A stretch of DNA of 64,000 nt, taken from NCBI RefSeq assembly GCF_005239225.2, contig NC_133297.1, forward strand, positions 186,001-250,000, given 5' to 3'. Below, piece by piece: positions 10,533-23,150 of this stretch. Source of the stretch: Populus alba (Eukaryota > Streptophyta > Magnoliopsida > Malpighiales > Salicaceae). Positions within the stretch are counted from its first letter, which is position 1, and each line of letters opens with the position of its first letter. Under the pieces are notes generated by a model that worked only from the letters and a program-made list of their open reading frames with translations, made no database searches and was not told the origin of the DNA. A program made the translations under genes and the position numbers.

Positions 10533-13500
10533 ATGAGCTTGGACTCGGTGGCTACAAACACACATGGAAACCTTGATGAGCAAATTAGTCAGCTTATGCA
10601 GTGCAAGCCCTTATCAGAACAAGAGGTAACCTTTTTTTTTTTTTTTCTGTCAAAAGTTTCTATTTTTGTGCTTTTCTGAGGTTTTTTTTTTAAAATTTTT
10701 CTGGTGGGTTTTGAGAGTTTTGAATTTTTTTTTTTGGAGAAATGGTGTGGATCTGGTTGGGATTGGCGGGGTTGAAATTGGGAATTTATGATAAAAATCT
10801 CTCTTTTTTGTTTTTTGAGATTTTTTTGGATTATTTTAAAGGATTTTTTGTTATTTTGGGGTTTTGAGGTTGTTTTTGGAGAAATGGTGTGGATCTGGTT
10901 GGATTTGTGAGGGTCAAAATTGGGGATTTGTTGATTTTTTTTGTTTCGTGTGTGTGGTGTAATTTGTGTTTTGAAGGGATCATGAGGGATTTTGAGGCAG
11001 ATTTGTGGCTGGTTTGAGCGGATCTGTCCATGGATTTTGCTTTTAGAATGTTTTTCTTAGGATTTATTGAAGTTAAGGTGTCAACTTGGGGAAAAAGTTT
11101 GGATTTTTGTTTTATGGTTGGTGTAGATTTGAAGACCTTTAAATAGTTTGGAAGGTTAAGATAATATGGGCATGTGGTTTTTGCTTTTTGGATTATGCTG
11201 CTTAAGCTGCCATAATGTAAATTGGGATCTTTGTGGTGTATTCTAACTTGGAGTGGATAGTTTGAGCTTGAGCTTTCTAGATGTACTAATGAAGGTGGAT
11301 TCTTGTGGTGATGCTAAGATGTCCTAGTCTGGGAGGTGTAATATTAAGGCGTGTTTTAGGAAGATTGCTTTCAATCTTGGAATACCTAGTGTCATAGCAA
11401 CAGCATCGGCTGAAGGAGGGTGTTCCTTTGTATTTGCTGGGGTTAGCTTGTGTGTTGATGCTCGATTCATATAACTTTTTTTTAAAGATAGAATTGGTGT
11501 TAAGGACCTTGAGATCAACTAAATGATGATGGCACGCTTTCACTTGATAACTAGTCTGGTCATTCTGAGACTAATCACTGTCTAAGGGTGTTGCTGACTG
11601 TGTTACCTTTTTGATAGCTGAAGGATCGATATAGATGGGACAGTGATTTTCTATTCTCTCTTGCCTTTTGTTAGTAGAAGGGGATTGGGGTTGATTGTGA
11701 GGATGGAGGGGGGTATGAAGACTCCTAATTATTAAGAAGTATGATGATGGTTTCCCAAGGTCTTCTCTCTTTTCTCATTGCCTATTTTCTTTTCTTGGTT
11801 GAGGTAGCTTTTCTTACATGACTTTCATCTTCGATGATGGTTCCTTGTCCTGATGTCAACCCCATTCGATAACCTCACTTTCCTGCCTCTTTTCATGTGA
11901 AATAAAGTGAACAATCTTTCATCAAATCATCGTTGTGCCGCACAATTTCCTTTGTCTGAAGTGGCAAATTACTCCTGGGGATGTTGTTTTCAATGAAAAT
12001 GTTTTTATGATTCAGGTAAGGGCATTATGTGAGAAAGCTAAGGAGATATTGATGGATGAAAGTAATGTTCAGGTACTCTACTTGTTTATGTTGATTTGTT
12101 CTGTTATAAGAGCATAAGTTCTGCAATTTTTTATATGCCATTTTTATGTTGCGGTTTAGCATCTGTCTTTTGCTATCTATTCTTAAATGCAAGCTTTGAG
12201 CTTATTAGGTATCTTGAATTCACTGAGTTGTAATTAACTTTCTTTGTCTGTATAATTTGCAGCCTGTTAAAAGCCCTGTTACAATCTGTGGTGATATTCA
12301 TGGTCAATTTCATGATCTAGCTGAGCTTTTTCGCATTGGTGGGAAGGTAAGTTTCTGATTGAGCAATTTTGTGCAGTAACATTTGTGGACATGGGGATTC
12401 CAATTGTTACCTCCTATCTTTTTTTCTTCTTGTAGTTGTTGTAATGGTCATGATCTCTAATGTGTTTTTTTGTCAAGGATAATATAATTGAATCACTTTA
12501 CTTCACTTTCTATCACTGATTGTGCTCTTATTTCAATTACTTTTCTAGCTCTCCTCCATTCCTTTTGCTTCTTATTATTTTTAACTTCTGTTTCTTTATC
12601 ATGCCATCATCTTAGGTATTAAGCTTCCACCACTCCTGTTGTGCCTGCCTAGCATGCTATTATTCACTTGTACCTTTTTGTTTGTTATAGTGTCCAGATA
12701 CAAATTATTTGTTCATGGGAGATTATGTTGACCGTGGCTATTATTCAGTGGAAACTGTAACAGTAAGCATTTCCATCCTTTTATTTTTCCCCATGCATTT
12801 CAACTTCGGTGTCTTCTCTCATCTCCTTTTATGTAACTGTGCCATTATATAAGGTTGTACCATATTTATGCCAAGGTCTTCTGGTTTGAATTGGGAAAAA
12901 TTTCAATTAAGCTTTGCTAAACAAAACACTTGTAACATTCTCTTAGCTATACATAAATTTTGATAAATTTTGACATCAGTTTGGTTGAGGCTCTTAACTT
13001 CTTGCTGCGTACTGAATTTTTTTTCCAGCTCCTGGTTGCCTTGAAAGTGCGGTATCCTCAACGAATTACAATTCTAAGGGGAAATCACGAAAGTCGTCAG
13101 GTATGCTTCCAAATGTATTTTTCCCAATTGATGCTATAAATTGTTTTATCCTAGGTTGACTAGCTATCTTTTCATCATGAAATCATTTGGGCTGATCGTG
13201 GATGTTTATTCCCTATTTCAGATTACTCAAGTTTATGGTTTCTATGATGAATGCCTACGGAAGTGAGTTCTTCTGAATCCTTATTCTAATGGAAATACAT
13301 CTTTAAGTTAGTTTGTAATCCTACAGCCCTTGATTTGTAATTCTCTCTTAATGTTTCTTGTGTATATTATGCATAAACATAAATATTACTTTCAAGTTGG
13401 ATGTGATTTTATGAGTGACATGGATGGAGAATTGGGTCTGCTTGTAGAAATGAAAATCTATAACAACAAAAAAAAACGAAAAAAGAGAGGATAAAAGAAT

Positions 13501-14927
13501 AGCAATCAAGTTGCATGCGAGTACATTAGGTTTCTTGTGGATGGATTTCTTTGTTTTTAGCTTGGACGACTATTACATTATTTGTAACATGTCTGAGATG
13601 CATGAATATAGGTTGTTATGAAGAAAAGTAGAGTTCTTTGTGCAATTTAAACAATATAATTTCTGAAAAAAAAATCTGTTACCTCGGATGAACCCACCAA
13701 AGTGCAATAGCTATGTCTATCTTAACCCCAAGAACTTTTGAAATTGAAAGGAAGTGGACTTGATAATAGCTGTAGGATGTTTTACCAGTAATAAAATAGA
13801 CTTCTAATTACAGGAAGAATTGTACATCCCATATTATTTCAACTAACTTTATATCTCGCCCACTGTTATTCAAATAGTTGTATAGAATTGTTTTGACACA
13901 GGTATGTACAGGAAGAATAAGTATACCTGGTGTTTATTTGCAGGTACGGCAATGCTAATGTTTGGAAGATCTTTACAGACCTGTTTGATTATTTTCCACT
14001 TACAGCATTGGTGAGTGCTGGGGGCAAAAAAAATACTGAGTAACAGATTTTTTTTACCACCAATATAATTGAAGAAAGAATATGAAATTTACATTAAACT
14101 TTGTGGATGTGCCATAGTACCTATCAGTTTGGGCATTTAATATGGAGATGCTGTTTTTCTCCTCTTTTGAAGGTTGAGTCGGAAATATTTTGCCTCCATG
14201 GTGGATTGTCACCCTCCATTGAAACCCTTGATAACATTCGTAATTTTGACCGTGTTCAAGAAGTTCCCCACGAGGGTCCCATGTGTGATCTGTTGTGGTC
14301 TGACCCTGATGATCGTTGTGGTTGGGGCATCTCACCTAGGGGTGCTGGATATACATTCGGTCAAGTAATATAGTACCCATATTCCTTCTTTTCTCTTGTG
14401 TTTGTAATTTTTAGCAGAACAAACAGGTTTTTTCTTAGCCTGCTTCTTTTGTTTCTGTAGGACATATCTGAGCAATTTAATCATACAAACAACTTAAAGC
14501 TGATTGCAAGAGCTCACCAGCTGGTTATGGAGGGGTATAACTGGGGCCACGTAACTACTTCCCCTTGATGCTTCTCTTTTTTTTTCCCTCTTGGCAAATC
14601 TCTTGCTTCATTTTGCAAATTTCATGTGGTTGATTGTGCTTGTTTTCTTGTGACAGGAACAAAAGGTGGTCACTATCTTCAGCGCACCCAATTATTGCTA
14701 TCGCTGTGGAAACATGGCATCTATCTTGGAAGTTGATGACTGCAAGGGCCACACATTTATTCAGGTTGGTTTATGATGCTAGAGGACTCTACAGGAATCA
14801 TAACATACACTAGGTGCAAAATTATATCCTGAAAATTGTCAAAAATCTATCATGTTTGCAGTTTGAGCCTGCTCCAAGGAGGGGTGAGCCAGATGTGACC
14901 CGGAGAACACCTGATTACTTCCTATGA
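10533..14927 (+). CDS. PP2AC: Ser/Thr protein phosphatase PP2A catalytic subunit
   Basis: Catalytic C subunit of PP2A, which with A and B subunits dephosphorylates Ser/Thr residues in cytosol and nucleus. Eleven exons: 10533-10625, 12016-12072, 12263-12346, 12691-12762, 13029-13100, 13222-13262, 13944-14010, 14173-14364, 14461-14550, 14657-14764, 14862-14927; 942 nt, 313 aa, the length usual for plant subfamily II (PP2A-3/-4). Metal-binding motifs are intact: GDIHGQ (D61, H63), GDYVDRG (D89), RGNHES (N121, H122), and later ARAHQLV and FSAPNYC. The C-terminus TRRTPDYFL keeps the methylated leucine and the regulatory tyrosine. The N-terminus [17 protein letters not shown] is the variable part; the start is the first ATG in frame with [11 protein letters not shown]. 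Intron 1 is 1.39 kb. The 5' leader begins around 10.26 kb and is CT-rich. All junctions are GT-AG. Confidence 0.97.
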
Positions 14928-15273
14928 TTCAAGCTGGTTATGAGATGCTGAATCCTCCTAGCGAGCGCTTCCTGGCTGGTTTACTTATTGAGGGCTATAT
15001 CCAAGTATAAATTCGCTATGTTGGCAGGTGGCAAGAAAGCATGTATAATGGGCAAGTGGGGCTTCCTTGATTCAATTGGTTTGCTGATTATGCTTGAGTT
15101 TCCATAAGGAGCAATGGAGCTGCAACAGAATAGCCGCAAATGTACCATTTCCAGCAAACAATGTGGCTTCTTTTTATTCCTTGATTTTTATTTTGTTCTC
15201 TTATTCCTTTTTTTCCCCTTTTGTAGAAGGATATGGTTGTTTCAGGGTTGGGGATGTGTAGAGAGACAATGAG
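14928..15273 (+). other. PP2A 3' UTR
   Basis: Non-coding sequence after the PP2A stop, with T-rich stretches near 15180-15220. Polyadenylation site not determined. Confidence 0.6.
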
Positions 15274-15711
15274 TTGACTTATAATGGGTGCTTTTTATAT
15301 TTTATCTTCATTCACGTAGTTCTAATCAAGTGTTTTCCAGTAGGTGCCTCCTTAACGTCTCTAGATAATTTTCAATTGCACTTTGCATCCGATAGTCGAG
15401 CCTTGAATTGGTCCAAACCCCTCTTTCCCCATGACAGTTCATTACAGGATTCAGTTGCAATTTTCTGGCAGAATTGCATTGAACAATCTCCTACTATCCA
15501 CTCTAATATTGATAATGTCAACGACTCAACGTTGCTAGTTTTTGAAAATTGTTGTCTTCTATTGAAAACAGAAAGGAAGCAATCGATTTCAGTTCAGGAA
15601 GTTCAAACATTGTTCTGGAATTGTCTTTGTCAACTGGCTCCCACCCCTGAATGGTTTTGTGGAGAGCTGAAGTTGCTGTTCTGTTTGATATTTTGGATTG
15701 TTGATGGATGA
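15274..15711 (+). CDS. Unrecognised 145-codon open frame
   Basis: An open frame downstream of PP2A. Residues from ~25 on have mixed, protein-like composition (SLDNFQLHFASDSRALNWS, LVFENCCLLLKTERKQ, TLFWNCLCQLAPTPEWFCG). I recognise no family and see no clear splice partner. It could be a gene remnant, part of a long PP2A 3' UTR, or chance. The related-looking stretch at 15824-16045 argues mildly for a decayed gene. Confidence 0.2.
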   Translation: MTYNGCFLYFIFIHVVLIKCFPVGASLTSLDNFQLHFASDSRALNWSKPLFPHDSSLQDSVAIFWQNCIEQSPTIHSNIDNVNDSTLLVFENCCLLLKTERKQSISVQEVQTLFWNCLCQLAPTPEWFCGELKLLFCLIFWIVDG

Positions 15712-15823
15712 GAGATTGTTGGTTTGTGAGTGGACGGTATATATGCCATTTATGGTGTGTGGATGAACAAATGAAATTGGTTTGTGGAAGAGATTGTCAT
15801 TGCCTGTGATAACAACAGGTAGG

Positions 15824-16045
15824 ATGACAGTGTTGAGGCATCACCTTCAGGCAAATAGCACCATTGATTCTTCTTCCGAAATCTTTCTGCATTGGGCATG
15901 ACATTTTCAAATTGCCCGCTTACTCACGGAGCTTGGAATCTTTTGCAAGGACGTCAACCATGAAAGCACGTCTATTTTCAGGTACTTCCAAGTTCCAACA
16001 ATGGAAAGGCTTGAAGATGACTCTGATAAAGACCAAAAACCCTAA
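15824..16045 (+). pseudogene. Possible decayed coding fragment, family unknown
   Basis: The frame from 15824 reads protein-like (MTVLRHHLQANSTIDSS...) up to an in-frame TGA at 15899-15901. It then continues HFQIARLLTELGIFCKDVNH and RYFQVPTMERLEDDSDKDQ to a TAA at 16043-16045. The second half looks conserved in character, but I cannot name a family. Best described as a possible gene remnant with an internal stop. Confidence 0.25.
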
Positions 16046-17740
16046 AGAGACTTAAAGGTGCAACGCTTGCGTACAAGTCATATTTTCCCTTTTTCTTTAG
16101 AACCAATTTCTATTTGGGTAACGAGTGTTCATTTTATGAGATTTAGAAGATGATTCCTTCAAATATGAAAGGATGCAAGTCTCTTGCAAGGCGATGGGTC
16201 GCCAATTTGTTTAGGTGGGCTTTTTCTCTCTCTAAGTAACGTGTTTCTTAAAAAAAACATGTCTGATAATTTTTTATATTATATTATGATAGCTTTTATA
16301 GTTATGATTTGAAAAATAAAATTTAAAAAATTAATAATTATAATTTTTTTAATTAAAATTTCAAGAGAGTTTTCAGTGTAATTCATGCGGTATGTATTGA
16401 TTAATTAAATATTTTTAAATTTATAATTAAAATAAAATGCATATCACACCACATCATTTTACAAAAATAAAAACAATATACATGTCATGTTTTACAATGA
16501 ATTGTAGTAGGGAGGTAATGTTTTTGCCCTTCACTTAAAAACCAATAAGGGTAAAAGAATCTTTTGACATGGGATACACTAGTCATTCTATAATTGTTTA
16601 GGGGTAATTTGGTTTTTTCATAATATTTTTTATAGTTAAATTACTTGGTTATCATTAAAAGAGAAAAAAAAATGGTCTAGTAGCATTTTTGAATTTTGTT
16701 TTTTACCATCCACATTGTAATTACTCTATTGCCATTGCAAACAAAAAAACTTAGGCTTGACTCTTTTTTTTTTTTTTTTTTTCAATAATCATGTGGTCTC
16801 AGAGATGATTTGGTGATTTACTTAATACAAAATAAAAAAGGTTGATGGCATATGCGTAGTATGCTCAATGAGTGAGCTACATCATAATCTTCAGGTGGCA
16901 TATGTAGTGACTTGCGATGGAGAAAAACCAGCTTTTTTGATGTTTTTTGATTTATAACGACGGAGCCAAATCTTCTTAGGGGGCATATGCGGTGGAATTC
17001 CGCAGTTGGCTTTCTTCTTTCCCCCTCTTTTCTCTCTTTTTCCTTGGTTTCCATACTTGGCTTTGCAACATTTCACAAAAACCCTTCAATTTATTTTTTT
17101 CTAGGATTTGATCCTTGTTCTTTCAGTTTATATTTGTTTATTTAGATTAATTTATAAAATTGAATTTTTTTATTTCATTCTCCATCATTTTTTTATTTCA
17201 GATTTGGTCGCTATTTTTTTATTTCTATTTATTTTATTTGGGATAGCTTTTAAAATTAATTTTTTTTACAACATCCTCCTTCATTATATTTACATATCAT
17301 ATTTTATCCTAATTCTTTTGATTGCTATTTTTTAACATTGACAAGTTCTTAATTTCTTTTATTTCATTTCTCAACATTATATTGAGTTTCTTGATTGACC
17401 ATGAATCTAAAATTTAATGGGTTATGAATTTGAGAGATTATTATAGGTTTAAGAGATTTACCCGAGTTCATTTGTTTTTTTGTTTTTTTTTTTGTTTTCT
17501 AAACTCATGTTTTCTAGTTTCATCATTTAGCATTTGATTTAATTGAATATTAAGCTTTGTAATTATATTTTATTTATTTTTATATAGGATTTTTAATTGG
17601 TTTTAAAAATGACTCGAGTTATCTTGAGTCTTTTTATTTTTTTGTTCTTCGTTGAATTTTGCTTCTTTTTAAATAATATTTTTTGAATTAAATTAAATTA
17701 ATTGCTCAATATTAAAAAAACATGTAGTCAATTATGTCAC
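16046..17740. other. Intergenic AT-rich DNA, no gene seen
   Basis: T-rich on the plus strand, with a poly-T of about 18 near 16764. No conserved coding sequence or sharply bounded repeat was recognised. Confidence 0.5.
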
Positions 17741-17741
17741 C

Positions 17742-18245
17742 ATTACAAAAAAACCAATAAACCGATTAAACCGGAAAAAAAATAACCGAAAAAAAAATTA
17801 ACCGATGTCCGAAACCGATTAAACCGAACCGAACCGAACCGGTCAGTATAAATAGAAAAAACCCTACACCTGCCCCTCACCCCCCCTCACAAGATTAATA
17901 TTCTAACTCCATTTCAAGTTTATCTCTGCATCTTGTGGATTGTTGTTTTTTTATTATTATGTTATAATTTGCTTGGAGTTTGTGGGCAGATTTGTTTCTT
18001 GAACAACAGAAATCGAGATTTGTTTGTAATTTGTAGGCACTGGACATCAAGATGCTTGTAGTTTGTGTGCACCGGGCACTGAGATTTGCTTTCGGTTTTA
18101 CTGGTTTTTGAACAACAAAACCGAACCGAACCGAACCGAAACCGGTCGGTTCGAACCGATTTCAGTTCGGTTTCGGTTTTAAAATTTTAAAATTAATAAT
18201 GTTAGTTTGGTTAATTTTTTCAAAAAACCGGACCGAACCGGAAAT
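17742..18245. mobile_element. (AACCG)n-bounded repeat element, copy 1
   Basis: Starts in degenerate ACCGATTAAACCGG and a run of AACCGAACCG units (to ~17841). Then comes TATAAATAG and CCCTACACC, a unique ~250-bp core, a second AACCGAACCG run (18119-18175) that flips to CGGTTTCGGTTTT, and finally AAACCGGACCGAACCGG. It resembles 46795-47140. The TATAAATA-CCCTA arrangement looks like an internal promoter. No coding capacity; superfamily unknown. Confidence 0.55.
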
Positions 18246-18894
18246 GCTCATAGTTCTTTACTTTTCATTTCATTATATCTGTGGCCTAGTGTGAGGCAAA
18301 CAATCATTTGTTTTTATTTTATTTTTATTTTTTTAAAATCATTTATTTTCTTTCAATTTCATCATTTAAACTGATTATTTGGAGATTGCATTTCATTTTT
18401 TTTCTTTGTTTTTATAAGATTTTTCATTAATTTTAAAATTGACTTACGTTACCTCGTTTCTTTTTATTTATCATTCTTTATTAATTTTTTAATCATATTA
18501 TTAAATTAACTCGGTTTAATAGATCTAGTCAGGTCAATGACCCGAGTCTTGGACTATCCTTTATTCTCTAAAAACTTTAACATCAATTGAACATCTTTTT
18601 TTACGTTAAAAACAATTTGATCTGGGCCACAACATAACGCAAACCATCGTTTTAGGTTTGCTCGAGTCATTTTTTGGGTCTTTTTTTAATTGAATGTTTT
18701 TTAGTCTTATAGTAAGGAGATACCTGAACTCGAAACTTTCCATGAAAATTTCTAGTTCTATATATTAGGGAAATGTGTAATCAATCTTGTAGACATTCAT
18801 ACTGCGAAGACTTCCTCCATGATATACAAACACAACCTTGTTTCACTATTTACTCCACTCCTCCACACACTAGGGCCGCTTACAAAATCTTGAT
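18246..18894. other. Intergenic, retroelement-like remnants
   Basis: T-rich, with text such as GGTCAATGACCCGAGTCTTGG (around 18530) similar in style to the minisatellite units at 60.0-60.5 kb. No gene seen. Confidence 0.4.
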
Positions 18895-20640
18895 TTACTG
18901 AAAGATCAAGCTAGACATCGGTTGAGCTTTGGAGTATGCTAGGGGCAATGTGAGAAGTTTCTTAGTTCTTGCAACAAAAGCTCGTTTTGTGAAGTTATCA
19001 TAGTCATTATCCTCAATTGCATCCAAGATTTTTCTGTATATCAGCAACGATGACCATACCTGCAACAAATCACAGACCAATCTGTCAACATACGAATAAT
19101 CATCATGTACAATATAGGTTAGATTTGGACGTTTTTCAAGAGGTGAAAGGATAATTTCCAATACACACCGGCCATCGGCTAGCTTTTTCGAGCTGTGAAG
19201 CCCCCTCTTCCGCAAGGTTGAAATAGAATCTTGCCCTTGTTTATCTGCTCCTTCATTAACTCTCTCTATCCATCAGTGACCTTTCTTGCGAAAACATCCT
19301 TGTCGCATAGACCAAACTGTGCAAGCTCATCTTGTGGAAGATAAACTCTCCCTCTCAAAGCACTGAAAGAAAAAAGGACTGAACTAAGCTTAAGAGATTC
19401 AAATGAGGAAACTGAATGGAAGTTGTTTGGAAAAGACTTACTCCTCTCCAACATCTCTAAGAATGTTTGTCAGTTGATTTCCAATACCCAAGTACAGCGC
19501 TGCATTATAAATACTTAGAGCAGAAACCGAAGATTCTGCTGCAATTCCCATCACTGGAACACTCATAAGGCCGACTGTGCCCGCAACGTAGTAGCAATAC
19601 ATATAGAGCTCTTGAAAATTATCATAGCGAAATTTTCTAGTATCCATTCTCATACCTTCAATCATGTCCCTAAAAGGCTGTGAGATAATAAAAGATTCTA
19701 TCATCAGATTGAGAACATACGCAAAAATAGAAATTAATTCAGCTACTAAATATTCCAAGTACCTTAATGTCTAAAGAAAACTTGGAAATCGTATCGGTAA
19801 GTGCAGCGTCGAGCATGTCATAGGGGAATCCATCAAAGATGTCTTGCAGCCTCTCTTCTCACCTATCGAGAACAGCAGTACTCATGTGCACCGCATTAGG
19901 GCCATCGACCAGCTCGTCTGTCCTCCTGCACCATACTGCAGCAAACATTCCAGTTAAAAATAATTTGAAGTCATAACAGTTTACTTTTTAGGTAAATCTC
20001 ATTGCTTAATGCATCTCTAGTGCAAGTTTGAGGATCCATCGAATTGCTTCTTTCGGAATATTTTTTTGTGGAATGTGTCAAAGTTATTCACCAGGATATG
20101 ATCCGACTTTTCAAGGATTAGAAACTTGATGAATTCTTCGTACTCATAATTCTATGTGTGTATTGCATTATCTTAATTTTCTTGCAAATTTATGTATTCT
20201 GGACTTTAATCTCTTACCATATATTGCCCATATGGCTTTCTGTCGCTCCTCTGTCATCAGCAGAGTTCCTGCATCAAGAAAGAATGGACATCAATCTTTT
20301 GCTACACAATTTGTGTCAAGATATAGAGGCAAATTAAATCTTGTGATAATCATAAAACAGTTTGGAAACCTATGCTAAGAGGAACTGGTAAGCAATCCAG
20401 CATGGATTCAAATGGCGTGACAGTTCTGTTATCATCTAGTAATCCTTGAATCATGTGTTCTAGGACTATACAAATTAGAAATAGTTATGGAGCTGTGAAT
20501 TAAATCATTATGAGGAAAAGCATGTCCGCTCGATCTCTTTGGAGCTGTGATCACTTCAGCTTTTGCTATTTTGAATGCAGGAATTTGCCAATATGTGCCC
20601 CCGCGCAAGGCTTAGCCGAAAGAGAAAATGGAGAACACAT
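18895..20640 (-). pseudogene. PSY: Phytoene synthase pseudogene (tandem copy)
   Basis: Degenerate copy of the phytoene synthase gene at 23151-25066, in the same orientation. Exon 1 survives only as its start (20640 down to about 20515): it begins MCSPFSLSAKPCAG, parallel to [15 protein letters not shown] in the open copy, then meets TAG at 20566-20568; the rest diverges and the AEYARTYYL part is missing. Exons 2-6 are at 20268-20218, 19935-19763, 19677-19442, 19362-19169 and 19059-18895. Their lengths 51/173/236/194/165 equal the open copy (51/173/236/193/165) except for one extra base. Further lesions: TGG to TGA in exon 3 (19859-19861), TGG to TAG in exon 5 (19266-19268), and a 1-bp insertion near 19240. 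Splice sites survive, and so does the canonical motif [14 protein letters not shown]. Confidence 0.93.
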
Positions 20641-23150
20641 CTGGCGACTTTTAACAAGTTCTATCCAGGTATGAACAGGCTCCTGAAGAATGATCAGATC
20701 ACTCTAAAATGATCGACAACTCCCTTCAAAACATCAGAAAATGTACCTAAGAACTTAATGAAGGATTGAATATCTCAAATATTTTGCACCCTCTAGCAAT
20801 ATCAAGTCAACTAAACAGCTGTATCTCTCCCTCCATTTCTCTCCCTTTCAATCTCTATATGAAAAGGACATTGATGAGAGCATCATGCAAATGGCCCCCT
20901 AGTAATTTAAGCTTACTAGATTCTTCTTCTTCTTCTGAAGGTTGTTGTTTCTGTATGCTTCTTCCATTGTGCATAAATAAGAACATGCGATAAAAAATTG
21001 GAACCTCTTACGTCCAAAATGGAGGATTAATTAAATGGCTTGCTCTTATCGATGGCACCAATTTGCATTACAAAATCTTGCTACAACTTAATAGTTTTTA
21101 ATTTTCAGCAAAGACATAAACACCTAGATTTTGGTGCTAGAGTATATTATGTTTTACCAAGATGCTAGATTTTGTCCAATAGCAACCTTAATAACACAAC
21201 CTTAATTTTCCCCTTGTGAAGGCCATGATGCATGGACAGTTGGTTTAGTCTTATATGATACATGGAGCTAAGACAACACATTTTGAACATCTTAACATCA
21301 GGACTCAATCCATCTTCGAGGATGAAAGCTGCTGTTTGGAGCTACTTATTGGCAGTTTATTGACTGTGTATTGATGTGATGCAGCTTAAGTTGAGACATC
21401 GAGGCCATTTTTGCAATGGCTTAACCGAACCAGCTTAGTAATATGAGAAAAGTCACTAAGAATCCAATGCGATCTCACCATGCTTGCCAAAACCAGAAAA
21501 AAAATATTTATTAGGTAAAATTAAAGCCGAAGTGAAAGAGAAAGTGTGACCTGAAGAATGATCATCTGTGGGACAGTGAAAAACAATGCCAGATGGCTAT
21601 ATAGAGAGTGTTTAATTTTCTTAGTATTGAGCCAAAAGAAGAAAAAATAATGATTGATTTCACTAGTTATTTCAATTGGTTTCACCTCATGCCAAACCAA
21701 ATAATTTTCTTTAATAAGATAAAAAAAAATAGTGAAAGGTAATTTGCTCTAAGCCTAAAATATTAAAAAATTCATTTGGTTTTCACCCTGTAATAAATTA
21801 AAGTAAATATGGCATACAAGAGAAGCAATTATATATAAACTTGTTAAGGACACAGAAGTGTTTGGTTGAAGGAATTTAAAGTTGAGATAGGAAATATAAA
21901 AACAAATCAATTTTTTATATAGTTTAAGACTGAATTTTTATTATCCACTATTTTCAAACACTATCTTAAAAAGCCTTGCTAATCCAAGCCAATTTAAAAA
22001 AAATTATATCTTAGTTTACACATGATGCAACAGAACCCACTATTCTTTTTCCAAGGTTATCATGTGGACATACTGTACATATTTCTTTTCTATCCCCTTG
22101 CTTTCATGATGATGTCTCATTTGATTTTTTTATATAGTTTATAGTTTATTGCTTATTAATTATAATTAATTTATTTCCTCTCATTAAATTTCTTGTATAA
22201 CAACATAACAAACAAAAGTGTTACACGAGTTAGGAGCGGTAAAACCTAACCCTCCTTGGCTAGGTGACCAAGCAAACTCAAGATTCGATGTAGCTTGAGT
22301 TTTAATTTAAATCTATTTTAATATTGATTGATCAAATCCAAGTGATTTGATGAGTTTAATTACGCAAAACGAACATCATGACTTACCCAACTAATTAAAA
22401 ACCAAGGATTTTGTTTAAAATAATATGAAACAATGCTGTTTTTGGATAAAAACAATTAATAGATCCGGATTAACCTAGTGATCCAATAAGCTAGCTCCTT
22501 TTTCTCCAGTCAGACCTCAGGCCCTAGGCCAGACAACTATGGTATACATCTACTTTCGTACAACTATGGTATACATCCACTTTCGTCATTATAACATATA
22601 TAACAGGGTTGCTGTCTTGGTTCTGGCTTCTGTTTGTGTACATTGCTTGTATAAGTTCTACAATTGCACTGTTTATGAACGTATAGGAAGTAAGATAAAT
22701 TTTGAGAAATGAACTCAAATTCCTTACTCTAGAGGTAAAACAAATCAATTTTTTGATTTTCTAGTTGAAGACTGAGACTTGTCATGCAAGGGCAATTTCT
22801 TAGATAATGAACAAAACAAGATTTTATGCTGAAAATCTACATGAAGTTCACTTTTCCATGCAAACCCTTGTTTATAATGAGTCTCAAATGCCAATCTATG
22901 TAACAAGAATTCACATCTCGAAGAGGTGATGCATCAGACACGAACTTCACTTGGTATAATTTAACCACGCTTCACTTCTCTATGCTAACTGCTACAAGAA
23001 CCTTCTTTTAGATAGCTTTGATTAGACAAAAGAGATGGAAACAATTAAGACAGAGAGAGTATGTTCTTGAGGCAAATTTCTTTTATGGTTTTGTTCCTAT
23101 CTCTTTTGTATCTTGTCTCTTCGGTTTTGAAGCACCAACCAAACGCAATC
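20641..23150. other. Intergenic between PSY copies
   Basis: No gene recognised. AT-rich from 21.5 kb. A 27-bp tandem repeat lies at 22533-22586. The left end may hold the former promoter of the pseudogene. Confidence 0.5.
22533..22586. repeat. 27-bp tandem duplication
   Basis: Two adjacent copies of ACAACTATGGTATACATC plus nine bases, differing at one position (TCTACTTTCGT versus TCCACTTTCGT). Confidence 0.95.

Noticed and set aside
14101..14373. Open frame that could be read as a separate small gene
   Set aside because: It is PP2A exon 8 with intron sequence on both sides.
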